The translations under genes were made by a program, and so were the position numbers. DNA of 64,000 nt, taken from contig NZ_MTHB01000050.1 in assembly GCF_002220365.1 (NCBI RefSeq), forward strand, positions 1 through 64,000, in the 5' to 3' direction. Position 1 is the first letter of the stretch; every line of letters begins with the position of its first letter. Shown here one piece after another: positions 44,401-57,322 of this stretch. The stretch is from Caballeronia sordidicola. Its GTDB lineage: Bacteria > Pseudomonadota > Gammaproteobacteria > Burkholderiales > Burkholderiaceae. The notes below the pieces were generated by a model. It saw nothing but the letters and a program-made list of their open reading frames with translations. It had not been told where the DNA came from and made no database searches.

Positions 44401-44821
44401 CCGGGCCTGGGACTGGAACCGGCCGGGCAATATTGTTGGAGAAATCACCGCGTTGAACCGGATCAGGAAAGCGAATCCGGCGTTGCATTCGCATCTCGGC
44501 GTCAGCTTCCTTCCCGCTCACAACGACAACATCCTCTTCTTCGAGAAAGCGAATGCAGCACGCGACAACATAGTACTGGTCGCGATCAATCTCGATCCGT
44601 TCAACGAACAAGGCGCGGACGTGGAACTGCCGTGGCAGACGTTGAATAGTTGGGGCGTGCAGGAATGGGACGCACTGGCCGTGGAGGACCAGATGACGGG
44701 CGAACGTTTCGAATGGCGCGGCAAAAAACAGCACATCCGCCTTGACCCGAACACGCGGCCGTTCGCGATCTGGAGAATCGCGCCGACGTGGGGTTTGCCG
44801 CGGGCACCGACCATCCTCTGA
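41426..44821 (+). CDS. glgE: alpha-1,4-glucan:maltose-1-phosphate maltosyltransferase with extra N-terminal GH13-like domain
   Basis: Transfers maltose from maltose-1-phosphate to the non-reducing end of alpha-glucan. At 1131 residues it is far longer than the ~660-700 of characterised GlgE. Residues ~470-1131 are a full GlgE: a beta-rich N domain, then RFASWYEIFPRSMS, FDVLYFPPINPIG, nucleophile Asp849 in FRVDNPHTKP and acid/base Glu878 in FLAEAFTRP. Residues ~1-460 resemble a second GH13 barrel whose catalytic positions are altered (GGFRFEAPHKVP, DITLDHVS, LAWTVGIS). The next gene makes its substrate. Confidence 0.92.
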   Translation: MEHHHMLQAYAPRIYFIDPLLVGPLPEWAAQFEHAAALGFDHVLIGAPFQPGSNGHRQAVADHHKLHTVFGSDAPASEGLRLLASQASQHGLTLLVDITLDHVSAEGGLFRENRHWFHPFEAAEARLDPRHAPHEESAAHANFGDGEAAQALTEWWARELMLLADAGVGGFRFEAPHKVPAHVWRRLGAAVRERHPQTKWLAWTVGISRQDLAALADAGFDSVFSSSRWWDFQGNWLFDEHAALFRIAPPIAFPEEPYGSRLLHDLPDTGDSSLVERAYRRALYTAAGIGTGLLVPMGFEYGVTQPLSYNHGSAEEFRRAREGARFNVSAEVAHANALQRNSAALASTGELRALTGAGTPYAAILRGSGPDLRVAAEAALIVLNPDLTTPVYVDTRHLLDGAPGNFTRFRAIDEDTTGTPLPLEPFLLQPGEVRLLRGAAEPPILLAQPQVKRGAKAADKKSVNEALVAPRVAIESVTPSVDHGRFPAKRIVGEAVEVTAAIFAEGHDKIAAAVQWRAADETDWHEAPMVPVLPLGNDLWTTHIPIDRLGRHEFTVIAWRDDFASLIDHMQKKLKADQTVELELEEARHLFALILAEVKTTEGAQTEPLEGIVKQFAKADADTRLALALAPETALAIEAARHRPFLSRDPVTYRIDAERAAARFASWYEIFPRSMSDDENRHGTFVDVIGKMPRIREMGFDVLYFPPINPIGVANRKGKNNTLTALPGDVGSPYAIGGKEGGHDAVHPELGNLDDFKQMLEAARAHGLEIALDFAVQCAPDHPWLKEHPTWFAWRPDGTLRYAENPPKKYQDIVNPDFYAQDAKPELWLSLRDVFLFWIAAGVKIFRVDNPHTKPMPFWEWVIGDVRSRHPDVMFLAEAFTRPRVMNRLAKLGFSQSYTYFTWRESKRDFLEYMHDLTQTDAKDYFRPNFFVNTPDINPRFLQRSGRAGFVIRAALAATLSGLWGVYSGFELCEAAALPNSEEYLDSEKYQIRAWDWNRPGNIVGEITALNRIRKANPALHSHLGVSFLPAHNDNILFFEKANAARDNIVLVAINLDPFNEQGADVELPWQTLNSWGVQEWDALAVEDQMTGERFEWRGKKQHIRLDPNTRPFAIWRIAPTWGLPRAPTIL

Positions 44822-44922
44822 GCGTCACCTGACAGTCCATCATCACGACGGCATTCGCCGACGTGGCACAGAACAACTCATACAACCGGGACAAACCACC
44901 GTCGCGGCTCAAGGAGCGACAC

Positions 44923-47900
44923 GTGAAGCGTAACAAGAACTCGACTCTCAGCAACGATCCGCTTTGGTACAAAGACGCGATCATTTATCAGATCCACATC
45001 AAGTCCTTCTTCGACGCGAACAACGACGGCATCGGCGACTTCCCCGGCCTGCTCGCGAAGCTCGATTACATCTCCGAACTCGGCGTGGATACGATCTGGC
45101 TGCTGCCGTTCTATCCATCGCCACGGCGTGACGACGGTTACGACATCGCCGATTACCGCAACGTGCATCCCGATTACGGCACGCTCGCCGACGTCAAGCG
45201 TTTCATTCAGGAAGCGCACGCGCGCGGCATTCGTGTGATTACCGAACTCGTTATCAACCATACGTCCGACCAGCACCCGTGGTTCCAGCGCGCGCGCCTC
45301 GCAAAGCCAGGCTCGAATCATCGCAACTACTACGTCTGGTCCGACACCGACAAGAAGTACGAAGACACGCGGATTATTTTCATCGACTCGGAGCCGTCCA
45401 ATTGGACGCATGATCCGGTCGCCGGCCAGTATTACTGGCACCGCTTCTTCAACCATCAACCGGACCTGAACTTCGACAACCCCGCCGTGCTGAAGGAAGT
45501 GCTGCAGGTGATGCGCTTCTGGCTCGACATGGGGATCGACGGCTTGCGGCTGGATGCGGTGCCTTACCTGGTCGAGCGCGAAGGCACGAACAACGAGAAC
45601 CTGCCCGAAACGCACGCGATCTTGAAGAAGATCCGCGCGACTATCGATGCGGAGTATCCGAACCGCATGCTGCTGGCCGAAGCGAACCAATGGCCGGAAG
45701 ACGTGAAAGAGTATTTCGGCGACGAAGACGAATGCCATATGGCCTTCCACTTCCCGCTGATGCCGCGCATCTATATGTCGATTGCGAGCGAGGACCGCTT
45801 CCCGATCACGGACATCATGCGGCAGACGCCGGATCTCGCGCCGACCAACCAGTGGGCGATTTTCCTGCGCAATCACGACGAACTCACGCTGGAAATGGTC
45901 ACGGATTCCGAGCGCGATTATTTGTGGAACACGTACGCGAGCGATCGGCGCGCACGGCTGAATCTCGGCATTCGCCGACGCCTTGCGCCGTTGATGGAAC
46001 GCGACCGGCGCCGGATTGAACTGATCAATTCGCTGCTGCTGTCCATGCCCGGCACGCCCGTGATCTACTACGGAGATGAGCTCGGCATGGGCGACAATAT
46101 TCACTTGGGCGATCGCGACGGCGTGCGTACGCCGATGCAGTGGTCATCGGATAGAAACGGCGGGTTCTCGCGCGCCGATCCAGAGCAACTCGTGCTGCCG
46201 CCAGTCATGGGTTCACTCTACGGATATGACGCCGTGAACGTTGAATCGCAAAGCCGCGATCCGCACTCGCTGCTCAACTGGACCCGCAAGATGCTCACAG
46301 TGCGGCGCGGGAAACAGGCGTTCGGCCGAGGCGCCATCCGTTTCCTGCGTCCGAACAACCGCAAGATCCTTGCGTATTTGCGCGAGGTCGAGGGCGAGCC
46401 GCCGATCCTGTGCGTGGCGAATCTGTCGCGGGCGCCGCAGGCCGTGGAGCTCGATTTGTCCGAGTACGCCGGGTCGGTGCCGCTGGAAATGACCGCGGAT
46501 TCCCCGTTCCCGCCGATCGGCCAGCTCACCTATTTGCTGACGTTCCCGCCGTACGGTTTCCTGTGGTTCCAGTTGTGCCCGGGCAACCAGCGTCCGGCAT
46601 GGAGCCAGGCGCCGTCCGAGCAGTTGCCCGAATTCGTGACGATGGTGATTCGGGCCGGTCAGACCGGCCCGACACCGGAAAACGTGCGTTTGCTTGAATC
46701 GGAAGTGCTGCCTTCTTATTTGAGCAAGCGGCGCTGGTTTGCATCGAAGGATCAGACGTTGAAAGGCGTGCGCCTCGCCGCATTGACGACCATTCCGGAA
46801 GCGGGCTTTGCGTTCACGGAGATCGAGGCCGATCTCGGCGATCACGTCGAACGCTACGTTCTGCCGCTCACCATTGCATGGGGCACTGAGACGACCTCGC
46901 CGCTCTATATGCAGCTCGCGCTCGCACGGGTGCGCCAGGTTCGTAATATCGGCCATATCACCGACGCCTTCGCTGTTCCGAACTTCACCTACGGCGTGCT
47001 GAAAAAGCTCTTGCAGCGGGCAGTCGTTCCCACGGTGCAGAAGAGCGAGATCCGCTTTATTCCGACCGAACGGCTCGACGCGCTTGCCGCCAATTTCAGG
47101 CCTGGGGAACCCCCGCCGGAAATTCGCTGGCTGGCGGCAGAGCAAAGCAACAGTTCGCTTGTGATCGGCGATCAGATCGTGCTGAAACTGGTGCGCAGGC
47201 TGGTCGGCGGGATTCATCCGGAAGCCGAAATGAGCCGGCACCTGACGAAGCTCGGCTATCAGAATACGGGACCGCTGTTCGGTGAAGTGGTGCGCGTGGA
47301 CCCGGAAGGCGTGCCGCATACGCTGTGCATCTTGCAAGGATTTATCGACAACCAGGGCGATGCGTGGAACTACGCGCTCGACTACCTGCGCCGCACCGTG
47401 GACGAACTCGCGCTGACCGTGGATACCGACGACCACGCGATGGACCGCGAGAAGGAAATGCTCGGCATCGAGGGGTACCGGAAGGTCACGGGAATCATCG
47501 GACGACGGCTGGGCGAACTGCATGTTGCGCTCGCCCAAGCTTCGGATGATCCTGCTTTTGCGCCTGAGAAAGCATCGAAGAAAGACGTGCGCGGGTGGAA
47601 CGATGGCACGCACACGCTGCTTGTCACGGCGCTCGATATTCTGGCAGCGAAGCTCCTGGAGTTCAGCGAGCATGACCGCGAGATGGCGCAGAGCTTGCTC
47701 GATCGCCGTGATTTGCTGCTCGCCGCCGTGCAAAAGCTCGTGCCTGAAAACGCCAACGCATTGCGCATCCGTATTCACGGCGACTTCCACCTTGGGCAGG
47801 TGCTGATGGCGCAGGGTGACGCTTTCCTGATCGACTTCGAGGGCGAACCCGCGCGGCCGCTTGCGGAACGACGCAAGAAATCGAGTCCGTTGCGGGACGT

Positions 47901-48312
47901 GGCCGGCTTATTGCGTTCCCTGTCGTATGCCAGCGCCGCTGCGCAACCGACGACCGGCAACGCACCTCAGGCAACCGCCGATCGCAGGCGCGCGCTGTTC
48001 GAGCGCCTGCGCAGTCACGGCGAGGAAGGTTTCCTGCTCGAATATCACGCGGCGGTGGCGGCTTCGCCGCAGCCGCTTGCCGGTGACGAAGCCACCTTTG
48101 CCGCCCTGCTCGATCTTTTCCTGATCGAGAAGGCCGCCTACGAAATCCGCTATGAAGCGGCGAATCGTCCGACCTGGATCGGTTTGCCGTTGCGTGGCCT
48201 CGCGTCGCTTGCGAGCCGCCTGCTTGGCGATACGGGCGCACCGGCCGCTCCCGGCTCGCGACCTGTGGACGCCGCACTCAAGGACACATCTGATGGAAAC
48301 GAACATGAATAA
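44923..48312 (+). CDS. treS: trehalose synthase-maltokinase fusion
   Basis: A 1129-residue bifunctional enzyme. Residues ~1-560 are a GH13 trehalose synthase ([31 protein letters not shown] with the nucleophile Asp, [12 protein letters not shown] with the acid/base Glu, [13 protein letters not shown]) that interconverts trehalose and maltose. Residues ~600-1129 are a Pep2/Mak-type maltokinase ([14 protein letters not shown] catalytic loop, [13 protein letters not shown] metal site) that phosphorylates maltose to maltose-1-phosphate for GlgE. Start GTG 44923 is set by AAGGAG six bases upstream; an earlier GTG at 44863 lacks one. It overlaps glgB by 20 bp. Confidence 0.94.
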   Translation: MKRNKNSTLSNDPLWYKDAIIYQIHIKSFFDANNDGIGDFPGLLAKLDYISELGVDTIWLLPFYPSPRRDDGYDIADYRNVHPDYGTLADVKRFIQEAHARGIRVITELVINHTSDQHPWFQRARLAKPGSNHRNYYVWSDTDKKYEDTRIIFIDSEPSNWTHDPVAGQYYWHRFFNHQPDLNFDNPAVLKEVLQVMRFWLDMGIDGLRLDAVPYLVEREGTNNENLPETHAILKKIRATIDAEYPNRMLLAEANQWPEDVKEYFGDEDECHMAFHFPLMPRIYMSIASEDRFPITDIMRQTPDLAPTNQWAIFLRNHDELTLEMVTDSERDYLWNTYASDRRARLNLGIRRRLAPLMERDRRRIELINSLLLSMPGTPVIYYGDELGMGDNIHLGDRDGVRTPMQWSSDRNGGFSRADPEQLVLPPVMGSLYGYDAVNVESQSRDPHSLLNWTRKMLTVRRGKQAFGRGAIRFLRPNNRKILAYLREVEGEPPILCVANLSRAPQAVELDLSEYAGSVPLEMTADSPFPPIGQLTYLLTFPPYGFLWFQLCPGNQRPAWSQAPSEQLPEFVTMVIRAGQTGPTPENVRLLESEVLPSYLSKRRWFASKDQTLKGVRLAALTTIPEAGFAFTEIEADLGDHVERYVLPLTIAWGTETTSPLYMQLALARVRQVRNIGHITDAFAVPNFTYGVLKKLLQRAVVPTVQKSEIRFIPTERLDALAANFRPGEPPPEIRWLAAEQSNSSLVIGDQIVLKLVRRLVGGIHPEAEMSRHLTKLGYQNTGPLFGEVVRVDPEGVPHTLCILQGFIDNQGDAWNYALDYLRRTVDELALTVDTDDHAMDREKEMLGIEGYRKVTGIIGRRLGELHVALAQASDDPAFAPEKASKKDVRGWNDGTHTLLVTALDILAAKLLEFSEHDREMAQSLLDRRDLLLAAVQKLVPENANALRIRIHGDFHLGQVLMAQGDAFLIDFEGEPARPLAERRKKSSPLRDVAGLLRSLSYASAAAQPTTGNAPQATADRRRALFERLRSHGEEGFLLEYHAAVAASPQPLAGDEATFAALLDLFLIEKAAYEIRYEAANRPTWIGLPLRGLASLASRLLGDTGAPAAPGSRPVDAALKDTSDGNEHE

Positions 48313-50521
48313 GCGCACAGACGACAGGGTGCTGACCGAAGGTCTGCACCCGCTCGATATCGACGCGCTCGTCGAAGCTCGTCATCCCGATCCGTTTTCG
48401 AAGCTCGGTCTCCACCAGACCGACGCTGGCCCCGTGGTCCGCGTGCTGTTGCCCGGCGCAACCGGCGTGCAGGTGCTCGAGCGCGACAGCAGCAAGCCGC
48501 TTGGCACGCTGACGCAGGTTCATCCGGCGGGGTTGTTCATTGGGTTTATCGATGAGATGCAGGCGTATCGGCTCAATATCGATTGGCAAGGCACGCCGCA
48601 AGAAGTCGCCGATACCTATTCGTTCGGCCCCGTATTAGACGATGAAGCGTTGAACCGAATTTCCGGCGGGGATCCGTATGCGGTGATGGAGTGCCTGGGA
48701 TCGCGGCCGGTCGTGCATGGCGGCGTGGCCGGCGCGCGCTTTGCGGTATGGGCGCCGAATGCGCGGCGCGTCTCGGTGGTGGGTGACTTCAATGCGTGGG
48801 ACGGACGACGGCATCCCATGCGTCTGCGCCATGGCGCCGGCGTCTGGGAACTGTTCGTGCCGGGACTTGGCGCGGGCACGCGCTACAAATACGAGATTGT
48901 CACGCGCGACGGCCATACGTTGCCGTTGAAGGCCGATCCGTGCGCGATGCAGAGCGAGCGGCCGCCGGCGACAGCTTCGGTGGTGGCGGATGCTGAGGCC
49001 ATCGATGGATATGCGTGGACCGACAGTGAATGGATGAACTCACGCGGACCGAGGCAGACCGTGAATGCGCCGATTTCGGTGTACGAGGTGCATGCGGAAT
49101 CGTGGCTGCGGGTGCCGGAGGAAGGCAACCGCGGTTTGAACTGGCACGAGCTTGCCGAGCGTTTGATTCCCTATGCAAAGAGCATGGGGTTCACGCACCT
49201 GGAGTTCATGCCGATTGCGGAGCATCCATTTGGCGGCTCGTGGGGCTATCAGCCGCTGGGGCAATTTGCACCATCGGCGCGGTTTGGGACGCCTGAGCAA
49301 TTTGCCGAGTTCGTGAACCGCGCGCATGAAGCGGAGTTGGGGATCATTCTCGACTGGGTGCCGGCGCATTTTCCTAACGACGCTCATGGCTTGATCGAGT
49401 TCGACGGCACGCCGCTCTATGAGCATGCGGATCCGCGAGAGGGGTACCACCAGGACTGGAACACGATGATTTATAACCTCGGCCGTAACGAGGTTAGCGC
49501 GTTCCTCGTGGCGTCGGGGCTGGCTTGGTTGAAGCGTTATCACGTCGATGGATTGCGGGTGGATGCGGTGGCTTCCATGTTGTACCGGGACTATTCGCGC
49601 AAGGCGGGCGAGTGGGTGCCGAACATGTATGGCGGCCGCGAGAATCTGGAGTCGATAGCATTCCTCAAGCGCCTGAACCACGAAGTCCGTCAGATTCCTG
49701 GTGCGATCACGATTGCTGAGGAGTCGACTGCGTGGCCGGGTGTCACGGCTTCGCTGGAGGATGGTGGGCTTGGTTTCGATTTCAAGTGGAACATGGGCTG
49801 GATGCATGACACGTTGCATTACATGGAAGAGGATCCGGTCAATCGAAAGTACCACCACAACATGTTTACGTTTGGGATGGTGTATGCGTATTCCGAGCGA
49901 TTTTTGTTGCCGCTTTCACATGATGAGGTGGTTCATGGAAAGGGTTCGTTGATTGGGAAGATGCCGGGAGATCATTGGCAGAAGTTTGCGAATCTGCGTG
50001 CGTATCTGGGATTCATGTGGACGCATCCGGGCAAGAAATTGTTGTTCATGGGCGGTGAGTTTGGTCAGTTTGGCGAGTTCAATCACGATGCGTCGCCGCA
50101 CTGGCATTTGCTTGACGATGCGTTTCATGGTGGCTTGCAGAAGCTCGTTCGCGATTTGAACCGGGTGTATGCAGAGGAGCCGGCGCTGTACAAGCTTGAT
50201 AGCGATCCTCACGGGTTTGACTGGTTGATCGGCGATGACGCGGTCAATAGTGTGTTTGCGTTCCGGCGTACGGATGGTGCGGGACGTGAGTGCGTGGTGA
50301 TTTCGAATATGACGCCGGTGCCGCGGCTGGGGTATAGGGTTGGATTGCCGAAGGGCGGGAAGTGGAGTGAGATTGTGAATTCGGATGCGTCGGTGTATGG
50401 CGGATCGAATATGGGGAATGGGGGCGTGATTCACGCCGAGAATGTTTCGAGTCATGGGCGGGAGTGGTCCGCTGCTCTGACTTTACCGCCGTTGGCGACC
50501 ATCGTTTTGAGGGCCGATTAG
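48293..50521 (+). CDS. glgB: 1,4-alpha-glucan branching enzyme
   Basis: A 742-residue GH13 branching enzyme that makes alpha-1,6 branches. Two N-terminal carbohydrate-binding/CBM48-like parts ([20 protein letters not shown]) precede the barrel: [23 protein letters not shown], nucleophile in [15 protein letters not shown], acid/base Glu in [11 protein letters not shown] and [14 protein letters not shown]. Start at ATG 48293 (METNMNKR) follows AAGGA; ATG 48305 is an alternative. It begins inside the treS/maltokinase gene, indicating coupling. Its 3' third is noticeably richer in G- and T-ending codons than the genes around it. Confidence 0.95.
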   Translation: METNMNKRTDDRVLTEGLHPLDIDALVEARHPDPFSKLGLHQTDAGPVVRVLLPGATGVQVLERDSSKPLGTLTQVHPAGLFIGFIDEMQAYRLNIDWQGTPQEVADTYSFGPVLDDEALNRISGGDPYAVMECLGSRPVVHGGVAGARFAVWAPNARRVSVVGDFNAWDGRRHPMRLRHGAGVWELFVPGLGAGTRYKYEIVTRDGHTLPLKADPCAMQSERPPATASVVADAEAIDGYAWTDSEWMNSRGPRQTVNAPISVYEVHAESWLRVPEEGNRGLNWHELAERLIPYAKSMGFTHLEFMPIAEHPFGGSWGYQPLGQFAPSARFGTPEQFAEFVNRAHEAELGIILDWVPAHFPNDAHGLIEFDGTPLYEHADPREGYHQDWNTMIYNLGRNEVSAFLVASGLAWLKRYHVDGLRVDAVASMLYRDYSRKAGEWVPNMYGGRENLESIAFLKRLNHEVRQIPGAITIAEESTAWPGVTASLEDGGLGFDFKWNMGWMHDTLHYMEEDPVNRKYHHNMFTFGMVYAYSERFLLPLSHDEVVHGKGSLIGKMPGDHWQKFANLRAYLGFMWTHPGKKLLFMGGEFGQFGEFNHDASPHWHLLDDAFHGGLQKLVRDLNRVYAEEPALYKLDSDPHGFDWLIGDDAVNSVFAFRRTDGAGRECVVISNMTPVPRLGYRVGLPKGGKWSEIVNSDASVYGGSNMGNGGVIHAENVSSHGREWSAALTLPPLATIVLRAD

Positions 50522-50530
50522 TTGAGTGGA

Positions 50531-50842
50531 TTCGTTCGCACTTGGTTTGGGGGTTGGCGGGCCGGTTGATGTTGGGGGCGGGGTGGTAGGCGTCGAGGAT
50601 TTTGGGGTTAGCGGTCGGGGCCAGTGCCAGTTGGCTGCTTTCGGCCTTAGCTGAAAGCAGCAACCCGGCATTGACTCAGACCGCAAACGCAAGACCCTGG
50701 CAACCCGGCATCAACTCCGACCGCTAACGCCACAACCTCGCACCCCAACATCGACCGACCGCTAACCCCTAAAACACCCAACCCCCGACCACCGAGCGCC
50801 AGCAACCACTCCCCCAAACCCCAAAACCCGAGTGCGAACGGA
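50531..50842. repeat. nested inverted-repeat intergenic element, copy A (complete)
   Basis: Fills nearly the whole glgB-glgX gap. Outer arms: TTCGTTCGCACT (50531-50542) pairs with AGTGCGAACGGA (50831-50842). Middle arms: TTTTGGGGTTAGCGGTCGG (50600-50618) pairs with CCGACCGCTAACCCCTAAAA (50755-50774) with one extra base. Inner hairpin: GCTGCTTTC (50634-50642) and GAAAGCAGC (50653-50661). The left arm is G-rich and the right arm C-rich on the plus strand. Copy B (63523-63702) shares the left-arm sequence. Confidence 0.85.
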
Positions 50843-50848
50843 AACCCT

Positions 50849-53116
<2,268 letters not shown>

Positions 53117-53218
53117 CGGCTCGAAGACGGTTCAATGACGGTTCGAAGACGTCATGCAAAAACACCGGGCAGGCTCCAAGCCAAGTAACTGACCAAGCGC
53201 ACTGAAGGCACACACATC

Positions 53219-55096
53219 ATGTCCGAAACCCCAATCGATCCGCACAAGCGTCACCATGCCTATTGCCTGCCCTTCGGCGCTCATCTCACAGATGCCGGAC
53301 ACACGCGTTATCGCTTCTGGGCGCCTTCACTGAAAGCCGTGCAACTGGAGCTCTACCCTAACGAAGAGAGTGCGGCCTCCACACGCACTGACATGACCCC
53401 CACCGGCGACGGCTGGTTCGAAGCGCTGGCCGTTGGCGGCGCGGGTACCCGCTACCGGTATCGGATCAACGCGGATCTGGCGGTGCCCGATCCTGCCTCC
53501 CGCTTCCAGCCCGACGACGTCCATGGTCCAAGCGAAGTGATCGACCCGCGGGCCTATCGATGGGAAAACACGAACTGGCATGGCCGGCCGTGGGAAGAAA
53601 CCGTGCTTTACGAAGTGCACGTCGGCGCGATGGGCGGTTATGCCGGCGTGACGCGCCGCCTGAAGGAATTCGCGCATCTTGGCGTGACGGCGATCGAACT
53701 GATGCCGCTCAACGACTTCAGCGGCAGCCGCAACTGGGGTTACGACGGCGTGCTGCCCTATGCGCCCGATTCGGCGTACGGCACGCCCGATGAACTGAAG
53801 ACACTCATCGACACGGCGCATGGCCTCGGGCTGATGGTCTTCCTCGACGTGGTCTATAACCATTTCGGACCCGACGGCAACTATCTGAGCGCCTACGCCA
53901 AGTCGTTTTTCCGCGAAGGCGTGGATACGCCGTGGGGTCCGGCGATCGATTTCGAACGTCCGCAAGTGCGCGACTTCTTCTTCGACAACGCGCTGTACTG
54001 GCTGAAGGAATATCGCTTCGATGGCCTGCGCCTCGATGCCGTCCACGCGATCAATGACGACGAATGGTTGCGCGAACTGTCGGATCGCGTGCGTTCGTCG
54101 GTGGAACCGCAGCGGCATGTGCATCTGGTGCTGGAGAACGAACACAACACATCGAACCTGCTCGAATCGCATTTCAACGCGCAATGGAGCGACGACTCGC
54201 ACAACACGCTGCATGTCCTGCTGACCGGCGAGGACGAAAGTTATTACAGCGCGTACAGTGACCAGCCGATCCAGAAGCTCGCCCGTGTGCTGAGCGAGGG
54301 CTTCGTGTATCAAGGCGAGCCCTCGCCCATCCACGACGGCAAGCCGCGCGGCGAGCCGAGCGCCGACTTGCCGCCCACGGCTTTCGTGATGTTTTTGCAG
54401 AATCACGATCAGGTCGGCAACCGTGCAATGGGTGACCGCTTGCGCTCGTTGTGCAGCGAAGACGCGCTCTACGCCGCAACCGGCCTGATGCTCCTCTCAC
54501 CGCAAATCCCGATGCTGTTCATGGAAGAGCAGTACGGTTCCACGCAGCCATTCCTGTTCTTCACCGACTATCACGACGAACTTGCCGACGCCGTGCGCGA
54601 AGGACGTCGCCGAGAATTTGCGAAATTCTCGGCCTTCACCGACGAAAAGCGCCGCGCCCAGATTCCCGATCCCAACGCCATCGAGACGTTCAGAATGTCG
54701 TCGCCCGATGAGAGCACGCAACCCGCCGATCACAACGACTGGCTGCACTTCTATCGCTCGGCGCTGGCAGTGCGCACGAAGCTGTTGATGCCCCATCTGA
54801 GGAATGCGAAGGCGCTCGGCGCCAAGGTGATCGGAGAGAAAGCGGTGCTGGCGAACTGGCGTCTCGGCGATGGCAGCACCTATTCCGTCGCGCTCAATCT
54901 GGGCAAGCAAGCCGTTCCACTCACCGGCCACCCGCCAGGCAAGGTCGTATTCGAAACGCCGGCTCGCGCCCGCGACGCCGCGGATCGCGGCGAGTTGGGC
55001 GCAGAGACTTTTATCGCGTGGCTGACTGGCGATTTCGCCGATGCCGCGTTTAATCATGACGCCCGCCGCGTCAAAGCTTCGGGGAAAACCTCGTGA
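53219..55096 (+). CDS. treZ: malto-oligosyltrehalose trehalohydrolase
   Basis: Releases free trehalose from the maltooligosyltrehalose made by TreY. The 625-residue GH13 protein shows GTRYRYRINADLAVPDPASR, LYEVHVGAMGGYAGVTRRL, DVVYNHFGPDGNYL, nucleophile in [14 protein letters not shown], acid/base in LVLENEHNTSNLL and FLQNHDQVGNRAMGDR. It follows glgX by 102 bp and overlaps malQ by four bases (GTGA). Confidence 0.94.
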   Translation: MSETPIDPHKRHHAYCLPFGAHLTDAGHTRYRFWAPSLKAVQLELYPNEESAASTRTDMTPTGDGWFEALAVGGAGTRYRYRINADLAVPDPASRFQPDDVHGPSEVIDPRAYRWENTNWHGRPWEETVLYEVHVGAMGGYAGVTRRLKEFAHLGVTAIELMPLNDFSGSRNWGYDGVLPYAPDSAYGTPDELKTLIDTAHGLGLMVFLDVVYNHFGPDGNYLSAYAKSFFREGVDTPWGPAIDFERPQVRDFFFDNALYWLKEYRFDGLRLDAVHAINDDEWLRELSDRVRSSVEPQRHVHLVLENEHNTSNLLESHFNAQWSDDSHNTLHVLLTGEDESYYSAYSDQPIQKLARVLSEGFVYQGEPSPIHDGKPRGEPSADLPPTAFVMFLQNHDQVGNRAMGDRLRSLCSEDALYAATGLMLLSPQIPMLFMEEQYGSTQPFLFFTDYHDELADAVREGRRREFAKFSAFTDEKRRAQIPDPNAIETFRMSSPDESTQPADHNDWLHFYRSALAVRTKLLMPHLRNAKALGAKVIGEKAVLANWRLGDGSTYSVALNLGKQAVPLTGHPPGKVVFETPARARDAADRGELGAETFIAWLTGDFADAAFNHDARRVKASGKTS

Positions 55097-57318
55097 GCAC
55101 GACCATCAATACCCCGGCTACGCCGGATAAAACTCCCAGCGCTATCGAGGCGCTCGCCGCCAAGGCCGGTTTCGAGGTCGAGTGGCAGGACGCGCACAAG
55201 CAGATCCAGCGCGTGCCGGAAGAGACGCTGAAAGTGCTGCTGGAACGCCTCGGCCTGCCCTGCGACAATGCCACGCAACTCAAGCAGAGCGCGGCGACGC
55301 TCGATGCGGAATTGTCCGGGCGCAAGCTGCCGCCGTTGATGACCGCGGAGGTCGATCGCGGCATCTCGCTGCCGATGGCGGCGGTGAAATCTGGCGCACG
55401 GTATAGGATCGAACTGGAAAGCGGCGCGGTCATCGACGGGAGGTTTACGTCGCCGAAAGGGGAAACCGCGCTGCTTTCACCAATCTCCGAGCCGGGCTAC
55501 CACACGCTCGTGATCAATGAGCAGCGCACAACGCTCGCGGTGGCGCCGCCGCGCTGCTACACCGTCGACGACGCCTGGCACGCGCTCCGGCCCAGCCCGC
55601 AGGCTACCCCGCAGGCGACCCCGCCGATGTGGGGCGTGGCCGCGCAGGTCTATGGTTTGCGGCGCTTGGGCGACGGCGGTGTGGGCGACTTCTCCGCGCT
55701 CGCGACGCTTGCGTCAGAAAGCGCGCAGCGCGGCAGCCATGCAATCGCTATCAGCCCGATGCACGCCATGTTCAGCGCAGAGCCGAACAAATTCAGCCCG
55801 TACTCGCCTTCATCGCGACTGTTCCTCAACATCGCGCACATCGATCCGGCAGCGGTGCTGGGTGCAGAAGCGGCGCAAGCGGCAATCAAAGCAGCCGGTG
55901 TCGCCGATGAATTCGCTGAACTCGAAGCGCTGCAGTTGATCGACTGGCCGCGCGTGGTGACGGCGAAACTGGCCGTGCTGCGCGCGTTGTTCGCGCAGTT
56001 CCACGCACATGACAACGACGTGTTGCACAAGGACTTCGCCCGCTTCGTAAAACGCGGCGGGCGTGCGCTGGAAGATCACGCCCGCTTCGAGGCGCTGCAG
56101 GCAGCGCAATTGATAGAGGCCAACGAAGGCCACTGGCGCAACTGGGCCGGTGAACTACGCGATCCGCGCAGCGCGGCCGTCGCGGAATTCGCCGCTGCGC
56201 ACAAGAACGAGATCGATTTTTTCCTCTTCGCGCAATGGCTCGCGGCCAAGGGCTTGTCGCATGCTCAGCATGTCGCCCGCGACTCGGGCATGGCGATCGG
56301 CTTGATCGCAGATTTGGCCGTGGGCTGCGACAGTGCAGGCAGCCATGCATGGTCGTATCGCGATGAAATGCTGCAAGGCGTGTCCGTCGGCGCGCCGCCC
56401 GACCTGTTCAACCAGGCCGGGCAATCGTGGGGCCTCACCACGTTTTCCCCGCGCGCGATGCGCACCCAAGGATTCTCGGCGTTCATCGATATGCTGCGCG
56501 CCGCGTTCACGCTCGCGGGCGGCATTCGTATCGATCACATTCTCGGCTTGCGGCGTCTCTGGCTCGTGCCCGATGGCGAAAGCGCGAAGAACGGCGCGTA
56601 CCTGCGTTATCCGCTCGACGACCTGTTGCGGCTGATCGCGCTCGAGTCGTGGCGGCATAAAGCCATCGTAATCGGCGAGGATCTTGGCACGGTTCCACCC
56701 GGCTTCCGCGAACGCTTGCAGGAGCATGGCCTGCTCGGCATCCGTGTGCTCTGGTTCGAGCGCGCGGAAAAAGGCCCGGGCTTCAAGGCGCCCGCCGACT
56801 GGGATAAAGACGTGGCCGCGACCACCACCACGCATGACCTGCCGACAGTCACCGGCTGGTGGATCGGCGAAGACATTGTGTGGCGCGCGAAAATCGGGCA
56901 AACGGCCGCGCGAGCCGACGGACAAGATCCCGTCGAAATCGCCCAGACCGAACGCGGCGAGGATCGCAAATTGCTGTGGTCTGCCTTTCAGGAAGCCGGT
57001 GTCGCCGCGCCCGATGTTTCGGTACCCGCCGATATCTCCCCGCAAACCGCGCCGGTAGACGAAGCGCTCGCGTTCGTGGCGTCCACGCCCGCGCCGCTCG
57101 CAATTTACCCGCTGGAAGATTTGCTCGCGCTCGCCGAGATGCCGAACCTGCCCGGTTCCATCGACGAGCATCCGAACTGGCGCCGGCGGCTGGCTGTACC
57201 CGTATCCGAACTCTTCGACGACGATTCATTCGTCGACCGCCTGCTCGCGGTCGACCAGGCCCGGAAAAAATCCGTCCGGACGAAGGCGGCCACGCACAAC
57301 GCTTCACCCACAGACTGA
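55093..57318 (+). CDS. malQ: 4-alpha-glucanotransferase (amylomaltase)
   Basis: Transfers maltodextrin segments between chains (GH77). The 741-residue protein has the MalQ N-terminal extension (~150 residues) and the catalytic barrel: WGVAAQVYGLRRLGDGGVGD, SPYSPSSRLFLNIAHID, nucleophile in GGIRIDHILGLRRLW, acid/base in IGEDLGTVPPGFRERL and TTTHDLPTVTGWW. GTG start overlaps the treZ stop, so translation is coupled; treY follows after four bases. Confidence 0.94.
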   Translation: MSTTINTPATPDKTPSAIEALAAKAGFEVEWQDAHKQIQRVPEETLKVLLERLGLPCDNATQLKQSAATLDAELSGRKLPPLMTAEVDRGISLPMAAVKSGARYRIELESGAVIDGRFTSPKGETALLSPISEPGYHTLVINEQRTTLAVAPPRCYTVDDAWHALRPSPQATPQATPPMWGVAAQVYGLRRLGDGGVGDFSALATLASESAQRGSHAIAISPMHAMFSAEPNKFSPYSPSSRLFLNIAHIDPAAVLGAEAAQAAIKAAGVADEFAELEALQLIDWPRVVTAKLAVLRALFAQFHAHDNDVLHKDFARFVKRGGRALEDHARFEALQAAQLIEANEGHWRNWAGELRDPRSAAVAEFAAAHKNEIDFFLFAQWLAAKGLSHAQHVARDSGMAIGLIADLAVGCDSAGSHAWSYRDEMLQGVSVGAPPDLFNQAGQSWGLTTFSPRAMRTQGFSAFIDMLRAAFTLAGGIRIDHILGLRRLWLVPDGESAKNGAYLRYPLDDLLRLIALESWRHKAIVIGEDLGTVPPGFRERLQEHGLLGIRVLWFERAEKGPGFKAPADWDKDVAATTTTHDLPTVTGWWIGEDIVWRAKIGQTAARADGQDPVEIAQTERGEDRKLLWSAFQEAGVAAPDVSVPADISPQTAPVDEALAFVASTPAPLAIYPLEDLLALAEMPNLPGSIDEHPNWRRRLAVPVSELFDDDSFVDRLLAVDQARKKSVRTKAATHNASPTD

Positions 57319-57322
57319 GACC

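Noticed and set aside
46213..47790. Long open frame antisense to the treS/maltokinase gene
   Set aside because: High GC leaves long antisense frames open throughout the window (also near 2902-4116, 44878-46104 and 56155-57171). They lack family motifs and ribosome sites, and overlap strongly recognised genes.
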